From: Periplaneta americana
Lineage: Eukaryota; Arthropoda; Insecta; Blattodea; Blattidae
Direction: 5' to 3'
Assembly: GCF_040183065.1 (NCBI RefSeq)
Contig: NC_091120.1
Coordinates: 176,347,988 to 176,411,987, forward strand
DNA length: 64,000 nt
Shown here: positions 43,656 to 53,685 of the stretch, piece by piece
Numbering within the stretch: position 1 is the stretch's first letter
Layout: every line of letters begins with the position of its first letter
Program-made: the position numbers and the translations under genes
Notes under the pieces: generated by a model
What the model was told of the DNA's origin: nothing
Databases searched by the model: none
What the model saw: the letters and a program-made list of their open reading frames with translations, nothing else

Positions 43656-43819
43656 CAGATTATTGGTTGTGGAGTTATTTCAAGGAAAGAGTGTGCTTGA
43701 GCAAACCTACGATAATTTATTAATGAATTGAAGGACTCCACCGCATACATTGTGGCGGATAATCCAGAACACGAACTTAGAGTTGATGTAGCTATACAGC
43801 ATTAAAGAGAGACTGTTAA

Positions 43820-44192
43820 GGATCATTCACAATGAAAATTAAACATAACGTAAGCGTTAACTTAAAAATGTAAACTTTACTGTAAAATCAAGACCATTCA
43901 CGATGGGAACATAAACATAACCGCTAAGATACTTGGTAACCATGGAAACATAACAACGACGCCATTTCCTCATATTCTGTCGTATACATCAGCGCTCCAC
44001 GATTGTGTACTGTTTGCAAATCACGTAAGCATAAGCATGAAAGTTTGGAGTTTGCAAACTTTCATGTTAACGTCTAACGGCAATGTTTATGTCAATGTTT
44101 ATGTGAATCATTGTGAATGATCCCATTTGGTAACCTGGCCGCAAACTTCTGTGTTTATGTTACAGTTATGTTTAATTTTCATTGTGAATGGG
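43820..44192. mobile_element. MITE with CATTCACAATG ends
   Basis: GGATCATTCACAATG at 43820-43834 and its exact complement at 44109-44123. A second, outer complement (AATTTTCATTGTGAATG) ends at about 44190 and mirrors ATTCACAATGAAAATT on the left. The two right ends suggest overlapping or duplicated copies. Internal CATTCACGATGGGAACAT repeats the end motif. Non-coding. Confidence 0.7.
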
Positions 44193-44969
44193 TTTTTACT
44201 TGTACAAAATGGTGGACACATATTATAACATCTACGCTGTAGTTATGGCAGTAGGTGATGATTAAAAAATCCCACTTCTTGTGCAATATACCAGTGCCAG
44301 AATTTTTAAGATTGTGTAGGAAATATAAAAAATATAAGCAATTAATTTAACTTCTAACTTATGAAAAACCCTGAAAAATCATATATATATATATAATATA
44401 TATGATTATTCTAAAGTAACTAACATAGCTGAAATTAATATAATTTCTGAAAAATCAGCAAGAAAATCAAGAAGGGAAAAAAATGAGAAATCAAAGAATT
44501 AGAGAAATTATGAAGGTAAAAAGAACGTTATTGAAGTAATAATTGAAAAAAATATATAGGCCTATATTAAAAAATTTGATTAAGTGAAGAGGATGCAAAA
44601 TGGAAGAATAAAACTTTTCAGTGCGTATATATATTAGCTTAGTTAGAAATTAAACCGGGATAGTTATTTCGAATACTGCGGACGGATGAGGCCCACTTTA
44701 ATCTCAAAAGTGGGATCAATACTCACATTGTCGAATATGGACAACAGGCACTCCACGTGCAAAGATTAATTACAATTTTTAGCATATTCCTTAACCACTC
44801 AGTTAATTTTGATTGCTTTTCTTAATTCATTTGTTTAGTTTTCATTTGTTAAGTTTATTTATACACGCTTTTTAACATCTGTGGTTATATCGCGTGTTTA
44901 GAATCTTAGTTCGTGTTTCTATTGTAGATGGCCTGTATTCACGTAACTGACTATAAATTTTGATTAATG
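44193..44969. other. AT-rich intergenic DNA
   Basis: No feature recognised apart from a (TA)n run at about 44383-44401 and TAGGCCTA at 44557. Confidence 0.35.
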
Positions 44970-45112
44970 TTTATGATATTGGTGATTGAGGCTGTGACGA
45001 ATCTTGGAATGTAAATTTCCAATCCAGCATTTGCCTTTGTGACTGAGAGAAATCATTAAAAACCCCAGTCAGATTGGTCGGCCAAGAGTTTTGAACCCGC
45101 GACCTCCCGAAT
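44970..45112 (-). mobile_element. SINE fragment, minus strand
   Basis: Minus-strand reading has the B-box-like GGTCGCGGGTTCAAAACTC, then GGTTTTTAATGATTTCTCTC and GCAAATGCTGGATTGG, ending near an AATATC run. The head upstream of the B box is missing. Assignment by B box only. Confidence 0.5.
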
Positions 45113-45657
45113 GCGTTCGTTTTTATTGTATTCTTCAAATCTTCAACATCATCTTTCTTTTGGTTTGTTTATTTATGTTGCTCTACGTTTATCTTTTATT
45201 TATTTCGTTTCGTTTCCGCTTTCTGCCCTTCATTTATTTCTGTTGCTTCCTTGGTTTTTATTTTGATTATGAAAGTATATTGTTTCTAAGAAAAGAAGCT
45301 TTTATTATTCTTCTTACTACAAGTTTAATTGACTTTGACATTTTAAATAAATCTTACACTCGCTGTAAACATTTACTGTAGTGCCAATAGAATTGTTTGG
45401 TAAAGAAATTGTGATCGGTTGTGTGAGTTATGCCCTTTTATCGCGAAACATCATGTTTTGAGGTGTTCATAATTAAGCTCGAAGTACTTTCAAAGTAATT
45501 ATTATTGCACTATCACGGTGATTGGTACAGATTAATCTGATTTGTTATAATTAGATGTTTTTACAAAACAAACATAGCCTCTGTTTATTGTACTGACCTA
45601 TGTAATTCTGAAGTTCATTTTTTGTAGTCATCATCAGCAAAATGTTTGTAAAACTGA

Positions 45658-45996
45658 GGTTTGTTTGCGGCGACTGTCGTCTGGAGTTGCTAGCAGTTAA
45701 AATGAATGCGCACGGTTTCTTTACAGCTATGATCGCCAAAGTAGATCGTTGGACGCGACGCAGATCGCTGGTAGTTGCTTCTGAAGCAAATACAGGACGC
45801 ACATCGCCGCGTACATGTTCAATAATTGGTATAGAGAAGGCCATGTAGAAATATTGAATCGAGTTACCGGTACGGCAGCAAAACAAGTGAGAATTGACAG
45901 CGATGTACGCTGATAAAGAAACCACTTCCTAAAGATCATCGCCAGCGTTTATAATCGCCAGCGATGGGCGTCCGGCGATATCGCCGTAAACAAACC
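45658..45996. mobile_element. MITE with GGTTTGTTT ends
   Basis: GGTTTGTTTGCGGCGACTGT at 45658 mirrors GGCGATATCGCCGTAAACAA-ACC ending at 45996. Internal ATCGCC, GATCGCC and GCGATG motifs repeat. About 339 bp, no coding content. Confidence 0.65.
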
Positions 45997-46013
45997 GTAG
46001 CTTAATAATAGTT

Positions 46014-46676
46014 ATGCTCGACCATGCCGAAATGTAGTAATTATACACCTGGTAGCAGACCTTTAATGCATGTCATTAAAGTACACCTACTCATTAAAGG
46101 TCAGGTCTTTCAGCCAATGACGACTCAGGTTACAACTGTTCAGCCAATGACAGGTCAGCTTTCTACCGTTATAAAACCGCAAGTATCGATTATTCTCGGA
46201 TATGCAATCGAAAGAGAATTAGCGAAAATTCACGGAGGCTGGAAATCCAATAGGCCTACTGTCGCAGAAGGTTATGTTCTGTTACTATAATAATTAGCGT
46301 TAATTGTAAATAATATTCACATAAATTTAATTTGTCATCTCGTTTTTCAATGTCTAATTTAATTTCGATGTTATCTCTGTAGGTTCTTATGGCCTAGCAA
46401 GGTCAATGTGAACATCTGTTCCTCGGAAAAAATCAATACTTTCGCGTCTGCGCACATCTCACAACATATGGGACATTGGTCAAGGTCAGATACAAAGAAA
46501 ATTAATAATATCAAGTTAGAAATATGGTCGAGCATAAAAAGTCGTATGAAACTCGCCTATAATGGTAATTAAGAAGCTCGTATCAAAATTATGAAACTCG
46601 CTTGCGATCGTTTCATAAATATCCATACTCGCTTCTTAATTACCTTCATTATAGGCTCGTTGCATAATGTACTATT
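46014..46676 (+). mobile_element. recombinase-bearing repeat, copy 2
   Basis: Parallels 32971-33775 from TGCTCGACCATGCCGAAATG to TTGCATAATGTACTATT. It also has the inner ATGGTCGAGCATAAAAAGTC. In its right part, CATACTCGCTTCTTAATTAC mirrors GGTAATTAAGAAGCTCGTAT. It contains an extra GGCCTA at 46253-46258 relative to copy 1. Confidence 0.7.
46140..46290 (+). pseudogene. tyrosine recombinase C-terminus relic, copy 2
   Basis: IILGYAIERELAKIHGGWKS, then NRPTVAEGYV. The same H-G-G-W-K-S ... G-Y block as 33098-33370, with two extra residues created by the 6-bp GGCCTA insertion. It stops soon after the tyrosine. Confidence 0.55.
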
Positions 46677-46979
46677 TTGGATGATCGTACGTTTTTTGTT
46701 ACATACCGTTAGTGTTGCCGTGACACGGAACTTCAAATTCCCACATGATTCCCTGTAATTGTAGCAACAAAGAAAAAACAATACTGTTATGAAAATTTCT
46801 CGCACGCCGTGCAAGAAGTAAAATCGTACATAAAAGCAGTCTTATTTATTATAATTGAAAGAAATTGTACATATATTGCAATAAATACAATACCCACACT
46901 ACTATAAATTTTCCTTTAATTATTACCGGAAATTGATGGCCCTGCAAATTCTTCAGTGGAAACTGACTCATCGCTGTTA

Positions 46980-47270
46980 CAATTGTATTATTAACGACCA
47001 CAGGACAGCTGCTATGAATTTTTTTACACTGACACCTGATGACGATGGCCCTGCAGACTCGTCAAAAATGGGACGTAAGTCATTCCTGTTGCTGTTGTGC
47101 AAAATCTTGTTTGCAAACTCTATTTTAGTCTTCAGGCAATTTTCCACGTAGCCTTCAGCTACCGCAATAGACTTCCACCCTCCATGTCTCTTCAGTGCGA
47201 CGGTATCTGCTCTCGTGTTTACTAGCAAGGTTGCCGACGTGCATTTTCCATTACGGTCCGCATAAAAAAC
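46980..47270 (-). pseudogene. tyrosine recombinase C-terminus, third paralogue
   Basis: Minus-strand reading gives CTSATLLVNTRADTVALKRH, then GGWKSIAVAEGYVENC and KTKIEFANKIL, with an S-rich tail. It extends further upstream than the other two copies (T-S-A-T-L-L, a block preceding the His/Trp in this family). It shows that the insertion-free form around GGWKS is ancestral. No promoter or intact N-terminus. Confidence 0.6.
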
Positions 47271-47308
47271 GTGTTGTATTTACTACCCTTGAGCCTCACC
47301 TAAACATA

Positions 47309-48216
47309 CTAAGGTTGGATAAAAAGTAATGGCAACAGTTCGATATTTCTGACATGGCTTTATTCACAAGGGTACAACATTTATGTACCTTCTATATAGT
47401 CGCCCCCCTTATTTATTACCTTTTCGCAAATGTTTGGAAGGCGGCGTACACCATCAGCACGTCCATCTTTGTTGATGTTCCGTATTGACCGCCCTAAAGC
47501 ACGGATAAGTTCATGTCTGGTATTGTACCGGGTCCCTCGCAGTGGTTCTTTCACTTTGGTGAAAAGATCGTAATCGCATGGATCATATCAGGTGAGTACG
47601 GAGGATGTTCCAGTAGTCCGCGTTTTCCGTCTGCCTTGGAGGTACAGCGTGGTGCAGTATTACCCCATCATTGTCATACGCCACAATGAACATCTCCTTC
47701 ACAGCACTTTGTGTAGGGCGCACTTTCTTTGGACAAGGAGAACCGGGATGCTTCCATTCATTTGATTGGCATTTCAAGTTTGGTTCACACGAGCGAGTCC
47801 AGGTTTCGTCCATAGCGACGATTCGTCCAAGAAAGTCGTCACCTTCCCTTTGGTACCGGTGCAACAAGGCCTTCCCGGAACGCTTTAACCCATCGTGCAA
47901 CTGTGCGATATGGCAACGCTGCATCGCCACATGCTTCACGCAGTCCCTGAAAACATTCTTGTGCACTATGACCTCGTACCATTTCAATTTTGATCCAGGA
48001 ACGTTGCTCTAGTTTTGTAAGCATGGTCTTAGGGCGCTCGCACTATCCCTATGTAAGTGAACTATCTACACACTGCAGTAGATTGACAGAGTACTGTCGC
48101 TGCTGGCTGCACTAACTCATCTAACAGTCCTTGTTCATGTCCACATAGCTGGCAGCTCTCGAACGCACCATCGTCACGTAACAGCAGTGTTGCCATTACT
48201 TTTTATCCAACCTATG
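47309..48216 (-). mobile_element. mariner with TA duplication and empty-site match
   Basis: Inverted ends AGGTTGGATAAAAAGTAATG then GCAAC at both termini. Comparison with the uninterrupted tandem units (AACATATTTTC) places the junctions at AACATA / TATTTTC, so TA is duplicated and the element is 908 bp. An autonomous mariner is about 1.3 kb; this one is internally deleted. Confidence 0.9.
47381..48024 (-). pseudogene. mariner transposase, deleted and frameshifted
   Basis: Blocks in order: MVRGHSAQECFQGLREACGD with ARWVKAFREG (HTH part), a frameshift near 47840, FLGRIVAMDETWTRSCEPN (first catalytic Asp in MDETW), IVAYDNDGVILHHAVPPRQT, then a deletion after ADY that removes the HDNA block with the second Asp. 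EHPPYSPDM and DPCDYDLFTKVKEPLRG (third Asp) follow after one more frameshift, ending IEGT and a stop at 47381. It is non-functional. Confidence 0.92.
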
Positions 48217-48700
48217 TATTTTCTAAAAATCTCCACAAAATGAACATTTTCCATTACAGTACGCATAAAAAGATCTTTTGTATTTACGGTACTTGTTTGG
48301 TGCATTTTCCATTACGGTACGCATGAAAAAAATCTGTTGTATTTTACTACCCTTGGGCTTCACCTCAACATATTTTCTAAAAATCTCCACAAAATGAACA
48401 TTTCCATTAAGGTACGCATAAAAAAGAATCTGTTGTATTTACGGTACTTGTTTGGTGCATTTTTCATTACGATACACATAAAAAAATCTGTTGTATTTAC
48501 TACCCTTGGGCCTCACTTCAACATATTTTCTAAAAATCTCAACAAAAGGAACATTTCCATTAAGATATGCTTAAAAAGGATTCTGTTGTATTTATTTGGT
48601 GCATTTTCATTACGATACACATAAAAAAATCTGTTATATTTACTACCCTTGGGCCTCACTTCAACATATTTTCTAAAAATCTCCCAAAATAATCCTAGTG

Positions 48701-49789
48701 GTTAGAAACTATCTATGGATGCATATTCCCTACGTATTGAGCTTCGTGACTGTATATACTAGACTGTGCTAATATTTTCGTTAAAGCTAGATACATTAAA
48801 ATAAATGTTTTTCAGATGCTTTTGAATAAAAAAAAAATGACATTTATCTAATTTATATAATTACAGTATGTCTTTATTTTGCTTCTTGTTTCTTTCACGA
48901 TTTAGAGATTAGTTTTTTCAGGCTTCACAATTTCATATACTCTAGTCCCTTTCTAGTCGTGTAGGAATGTAGTATCTGCTTAGAGACTCAGTTGTCTATC
49001 ATCCTTTCGAATTGTTGTATCCGGTTATTCCTGTATTCTTTCAATTCATAAGCTACCCTTTCCTTAATAAAAATTATACCGGCATTTGGAATTTTGTTCC
49101 ACTGATCTTGAAAATCTTTCTGCTGTTCCAGTTACTCATACTTTTTCACGGCCCATGCTTCACTTTCACAAACAGACTTTATAATGTCATCACACTATAA
49201 AATTTCGGTTGCATTTCTCTTATGCTTTTATCTTTTAAGCGCCTCCTTAACGTTGCCATATATTTTGATATCTGTGCAGTTTAAACTCATTATCCGTTTA
49301 TTTACGGTAATATATCTTTGTTCCTAAGTAATAAAATTCTCTATCAAGCAAAATATTACTCCTTAGTGTATATTTGCTAATAAAAGACGTAACCTTCGTT
49401 TCTTATGGAACATTTTAAGCGATATTGAACCCATAGCTAAATATACGAGTATAACAAAAATGTACGTTACAGTTTATCCACATCGTTATGTACTACTACC
49501 AACTAATTCATCAACATATAGGCCTGCAAATCCAGGTATAATCGTCAATTAGTGAAAAAAACTTTGTAAATTTCTTTTTCTTCCCCTCATGTATCATGGT
49601 GTCCGTGTAAAGGCCTATATTAAAGAATATTGGGGATAGATCAGAGCTTAACGTCTTCGTTCGTTTATATTTCTTTGTCACTTCAGTTTCTTCCTTTTAT
49701 GATGCATGTCGTATTTGTATATGAATTTTTTTTACATTAATGGAATGAATGGGACGAAGAAGGGGGAAAGGTTATAAAGAAGGCGGGTG
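48701..49789. other. AT-rich intergenic DNA, no gene
   Basis: No repeat boundaries recognised. Variants TAGGCCTG (49519) and AAGGCCTA (near 49610) occur. Confidence 0.35.
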
Positions 49790-51372
49790 AGATCACGAAA
49801 AAGAGAGGGGGGGAGATTACAAAGAAGGCGGGGGAAATTACGAAGAAGGCGGGAGAGATTACGAAGAAGGCGGGGGAGATTACGAAGAAGGCGGAAGAGA
49901 TTATGACGAAAGTAGGAGGAATTACGAAGTAAACGGGAGAGATTACGAAGAAGGCGGGGGAGATTACGAAGAAGGCGGAAGAGATTATGACGAAAGTAGG
50001 AGGAATTACGAAGTAAACGGGAGAGATTACGAAGAAGACGGGGGAGATTACGAAGAAGGCGGAAGAGATTATGACGAAAGTGGGAGGAATTACGAAGTAA
50101 ACGGGAGAGATTACGAAGAAGGCGGGGGAGATTACGAAGAAGACGGAAGAGATTATGACGAAAGTGGGAGGAATTACGAAGTAAAAGGGAGAGATTATGA
50201 AGAAGGCGGGGGAGATTACGAAGAAGACGGGGGAGATTACGAAGAAGACGGGGGAGATTATGACGAAAGTGGGAGGAATTACGAAGTAAACGGGAGAGAT
50301 TATGAAGAAGGCGGGGGAGATTACGAAGAAGGCGGCAGAGATTATGACGAAAGTGGGAGGAATTACGAAGTAAACGGGAGAGATTACGAAGAAGGCGGCA
50401 GAGATTATGACGAAAGTAGGAGGAATTACGAAGTAAACGGGAAAGATTATGAATAAGGCGGGGGAGATTACGAAGAAGGCGGAAGAGATTATGACGAAAG
50501 TAGGAGGAATTACGAAGTAAACGGGAGAGATTATGAAGAAGGCGGGGGAGATTATGACGAAAGTGGGAGGAATTACGAAGTAAACGGGAGAGATTATGAA
50601 GAAGGCGGGGGAGATTACGAAGAAGGCGGAAGAGATTATGACGAAAGTAGGAGGAATTACGAAGTAAACGGGAGAGATTATGAATAAGGCGGGGGAGATT
50701 ATGACGAAAGTGGGAGGAATTACGAAGTAAACGGGAGAGATTATGAAGAAGTCGGGGGAGATTACGAAGAAGGCGGGGGAGATTACGAAGAAGGCGGCAG
50801 AGATTATGACGAAAGTAGGAGGAATTACGAAGTAAACGGGAAAGATTATGAATAAGGCGGGGGAGATTATGACGAAAGTGGGAGGAATTACGAAGTAAAC
50901 GGGAGAGATTATGAAGAAGGCGGGGGAGATTACGAAGAAGGCGGAAGAGATTATGACGAAAGTAGGAGGAATTACGAAGTAAACGGGAGAGATTATGAAG
51001 AAGGCGGGGGAGATTATGACGAAAGTGGGAGGAATTACGAAGTAAACGGGAGAGATTATGAAGAAGGCGGGGGAGATTACGAAGTAAACGGGAGAGCTTA
51101 CGAAGAAGGCGGCAGAGATTATGACGAAAGTAGGAGGAATTACGAAGTAAACGGGAAAGATTATGAATAAGGCGGGGGAGATTATGACGAAAGTGGGAGG
51201 AATTACGAAGTAAACGGGAGAGATTATGAAGAAGGCGGGGGAGATTACGAAGAAGGCGGAAGAGATTATGACGAAAGTGGGAGGAATTACGAAGTAAACG
51301 GGAGAGATTATGAAGAAGGCGGGGGAGATTACGAAGAAGGCCGGGGAGATTACGAAGAAGGCAGGAAATAGT
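49790..51372 (+). repeat. 21-bp / 84-bp higher-order satellite
   Basis: The basic unit is 21 bp, in three flavours: GAGATTACGAAGAAGGCGG, GAGATTATGACGAAAGTAGG and GAATTACGAAGTAAACGG. They are arranged as an 84-bp higher-order unit early (GAATTACGAAGTAAAC steps of 84 at 49920, 50004, 50088), with rearranged multiples of 21 later. 21 is a multiple of 3, so one frame reads a heptad RDYEEGG / RDYDESR / RNYEVNG and stays open from 49791 to 50453, but it has no ATG. Probably a satellite. Confidence 0.9.
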
Positions 51373-51872
51373 TACGAAGGAGAGATTATAAATACTTGAA
51401 ATTGATAAAGAACTTGTAAGTCAATAAGATAAAGAATAATATAAGAATATTAACTGGAAGGCCAAGGAGAATATGGAGAGAATTTTTTTTATATATTTAA
51501 GATTGCATAATATTAATATCATTAAACTTCCATAAAAAGATTATATATTAATATATCATAGAATAAGAATTTCTATGTATGTGTGTAGCTATGTATTTGT
51601 TGTTAACAAATCATATTCCTGTTAATGGCAGTTCAAGTACGGTCCAATTCCTTGGGTCTACCTTAACTTTACATGTATTATTATCTTACAATTTCATAAT
51701 TATTATTAGACTGTGAACTACATTCTAACATAGACATACCTACTAGTCTACTAATAACGTATTACATATCACATGCTTTGGTGGTCTCGAAGATAACCAA
51801 AATTAGAATATAAAGAATAAGAAGATAGTGTTAGTGATTCGTTACAGATAATGAATGTGAAGAAAACCTCCA
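51373..51872. other. AT-rich flank of satellite
   Basis: No feature recognised. Confidence 0.35.
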
Positions 51873-52040
51873 CGGTCGTTCAGTAGCAGTGCGCTGGTCT
51901 TATTTATAAGCTAGGCTTCCGGGTTGAAATTTCGGTCGATCCAGCTTGAATTTATAACTTGTGCTGGGCAAGCTCGAGGACGAAGCAACACAGGGGTTTT
52001 CTCCAGGCATGCCAGTTCCTCTATGACTTGCCAACAACTC

Positions 52041-52091
<51 letters not shown>

Positions 52092-52137
52092 TTCTTCTTC
52101 TTCTTCTTCTTCTTCTTCTTCTTCTTCTTCTTCTTCA
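51873..52137 (+). mobile_element. SINE with (ATC)n(TTC)n tail
   Basis: Head GTCGTTCAGTAGCAGTGCGC (A-box-like), B-box-like CCGGGTTGAAATTTCGG, and a body with GCAAGCTCGAGGACGAAGCA and TTTTCTCCAGGCATGCCAG. It ends in (ATC)n at about 52041-52089 and (TTC)n to 52135. Long open frames here are translations of the microsatellite. Confidence 0.65.
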
Positions 52138-52330
52138 TCCATTACGAGTGTAATGTAGACCCACCGCCTGTGGTGCACTCTGATTAGTCTCTGAGTAACT
52201 AAATGCACTAGCGACATCTATGAGTCACGCTCACAGAGTCGGGACGAATAATAATTGTAATTAAGGGCCCTACTGTTGCACAATGGGAAAGGAACTGGCG
52301 CTCTTACCCCATTATCCCCTGGCTTAGTTA

Positions 52331-53084
52331 CAGGGCTTAAGCTAGAAAATAAATAATTGTCGCAAAAATGCACAAATGAAAAATTATATTTGTGCAAATT
52401 GCGAAATACTTGTGCAATATTATATAATAATAATTGTGCGAAAAGATAAAATTAATATAGTGTACAGAAACGAAAAGTTATGTAATTTGTTTCTTGGAGT
52501 TTTATTACTTTCAATCCATCTTATCACACTCTAGATATACTTATGTAAGTAAATCATTAGACGTAGGTATGTTTAGAATCAATTACTGCTAAATTTACAG
52601 CACATTAAAATACCGGTACGTTATTTTATGGGCACTCTAAACATTGAAATTCTTTACTAGTAGGTCCTTCAAGATTTATTGTTAGCAGAATGCTAACCCT
52701 TTTTACTGGAAGGTGGTTTCTAATTCCAGTTTTTACAAGATTCATGCAACTAAATCCTCGCTCAAAATTTACAGTATGCGATGGAATTATATAAATCAAT
52801 TAGAATAAATTGTTCACTTAACTTACATGAATTGCACCAACTCTTTGAAATCCATTCCTGAACATCTATTGCTCAATACCTTTTTGAACATGCCCATGCC
52901 ATTAGCATTTCATTTAAATTCAGATTAGTTCAAACACATCTGTGATTTCATTTTCTCCATTACCATCTTCGTTACGTAAGTCCAATGTGGTTGTCGCATT
53001 TTTGCACATTTACATTTAAAATTTGTTGCAATTTTAGAAGTCGAGTAGCAAAATGCGACAAATGCGACTGTGGCTTAAACCTTG
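52331..53084. mobile_element. hAT-like non-autonomous element
   Basis: Ends CAGGGCTTAAGC and (complement) CAAGGTTTAAGCC are flanked by CTTAGTTA (52323-52330) and CTTAGTTG (53085-53092), an 8-bp duplication with one change. The motif TTGTCGCAAAAATGCAC at the left mirrors GTCGCATTTTTGCAC on the right. The host text GGCTTAGTTGCCTCATGAG rejoins after removal. No transposase seen. Confidence 0.75.
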
Positions 53085-53685
53085 CTTAGTTGCCTCATGA
53101 GTGACGCCTTATTGGTGTTACATAGGATTCCAACCTGTCTTCGGATAGTTGACTAACAACTGTTGCACGCACATACACAACATCGTTTGGGATAATAGAT
53201 CTAACGAAAATTTAAATGAACTTGCTCATGTATCAGGAAACAGGAAAATGAATGCCATTATTATGACGGTTATGATGATCAAGGAAATGTGGATGTTACT
53301 AAATATGAGAATGAGAAAGATGTTATGTTCGTAGTGGATATGTTGATAGTGGTAATGAAAATTGGTGGTGATGTTGATGATCATGATGATTTTAAAGAAA
53401 ATAAACTAAATGATTTGGCCAGTGTTTGGTTAGATCAGTGGTTCTCAACCTAGTGGTACGCGTACCACTGCTGGGTGGTACCGGTACTCAAAGTGTGAAT
53501 TAAAAATATAAATTATCATAATTTTTTTTTATCCAATGCCACCAGGTTGTCTTTCGACAAATTATTATAAAATATAAACATAATAAACATATGTATTTGT
53601 CTTCTGTACATTTTATGGAACACTCCATTAAATAAATTCAAATAGTAACTGTTTTAATAAAACACACGTAAATAAAGAATCAATT

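Larger units (their letters stand above)
47234..48700. repeat. about 150-bp tandem repeat interrupted by mariner
   Basis: Units contain GTGCATTTTCCATTACGGTA, TGTATTTACTACCCTTGGGC and CTCAACATATTTTCTAAAAA. Unit starts at about 47239, 48299, 48455 and 48599. One unit is split by the mariner at 47309-48216. Confidence 0.75.

Noticed and set aside
46024-46290. 88-codon frame beginning MPKCSNYTPGSR as a new gene
   Set aside because: The start is conserved in copy 1 (32983), but that copy stops early and is frameshifted relative to the recombinase tail; treated as repeat sequence.
49791-50453. bona fide repetitive protein gene
   Set aside because: No ATG or splice evidence, and later units carry stops; kept only as a finding.
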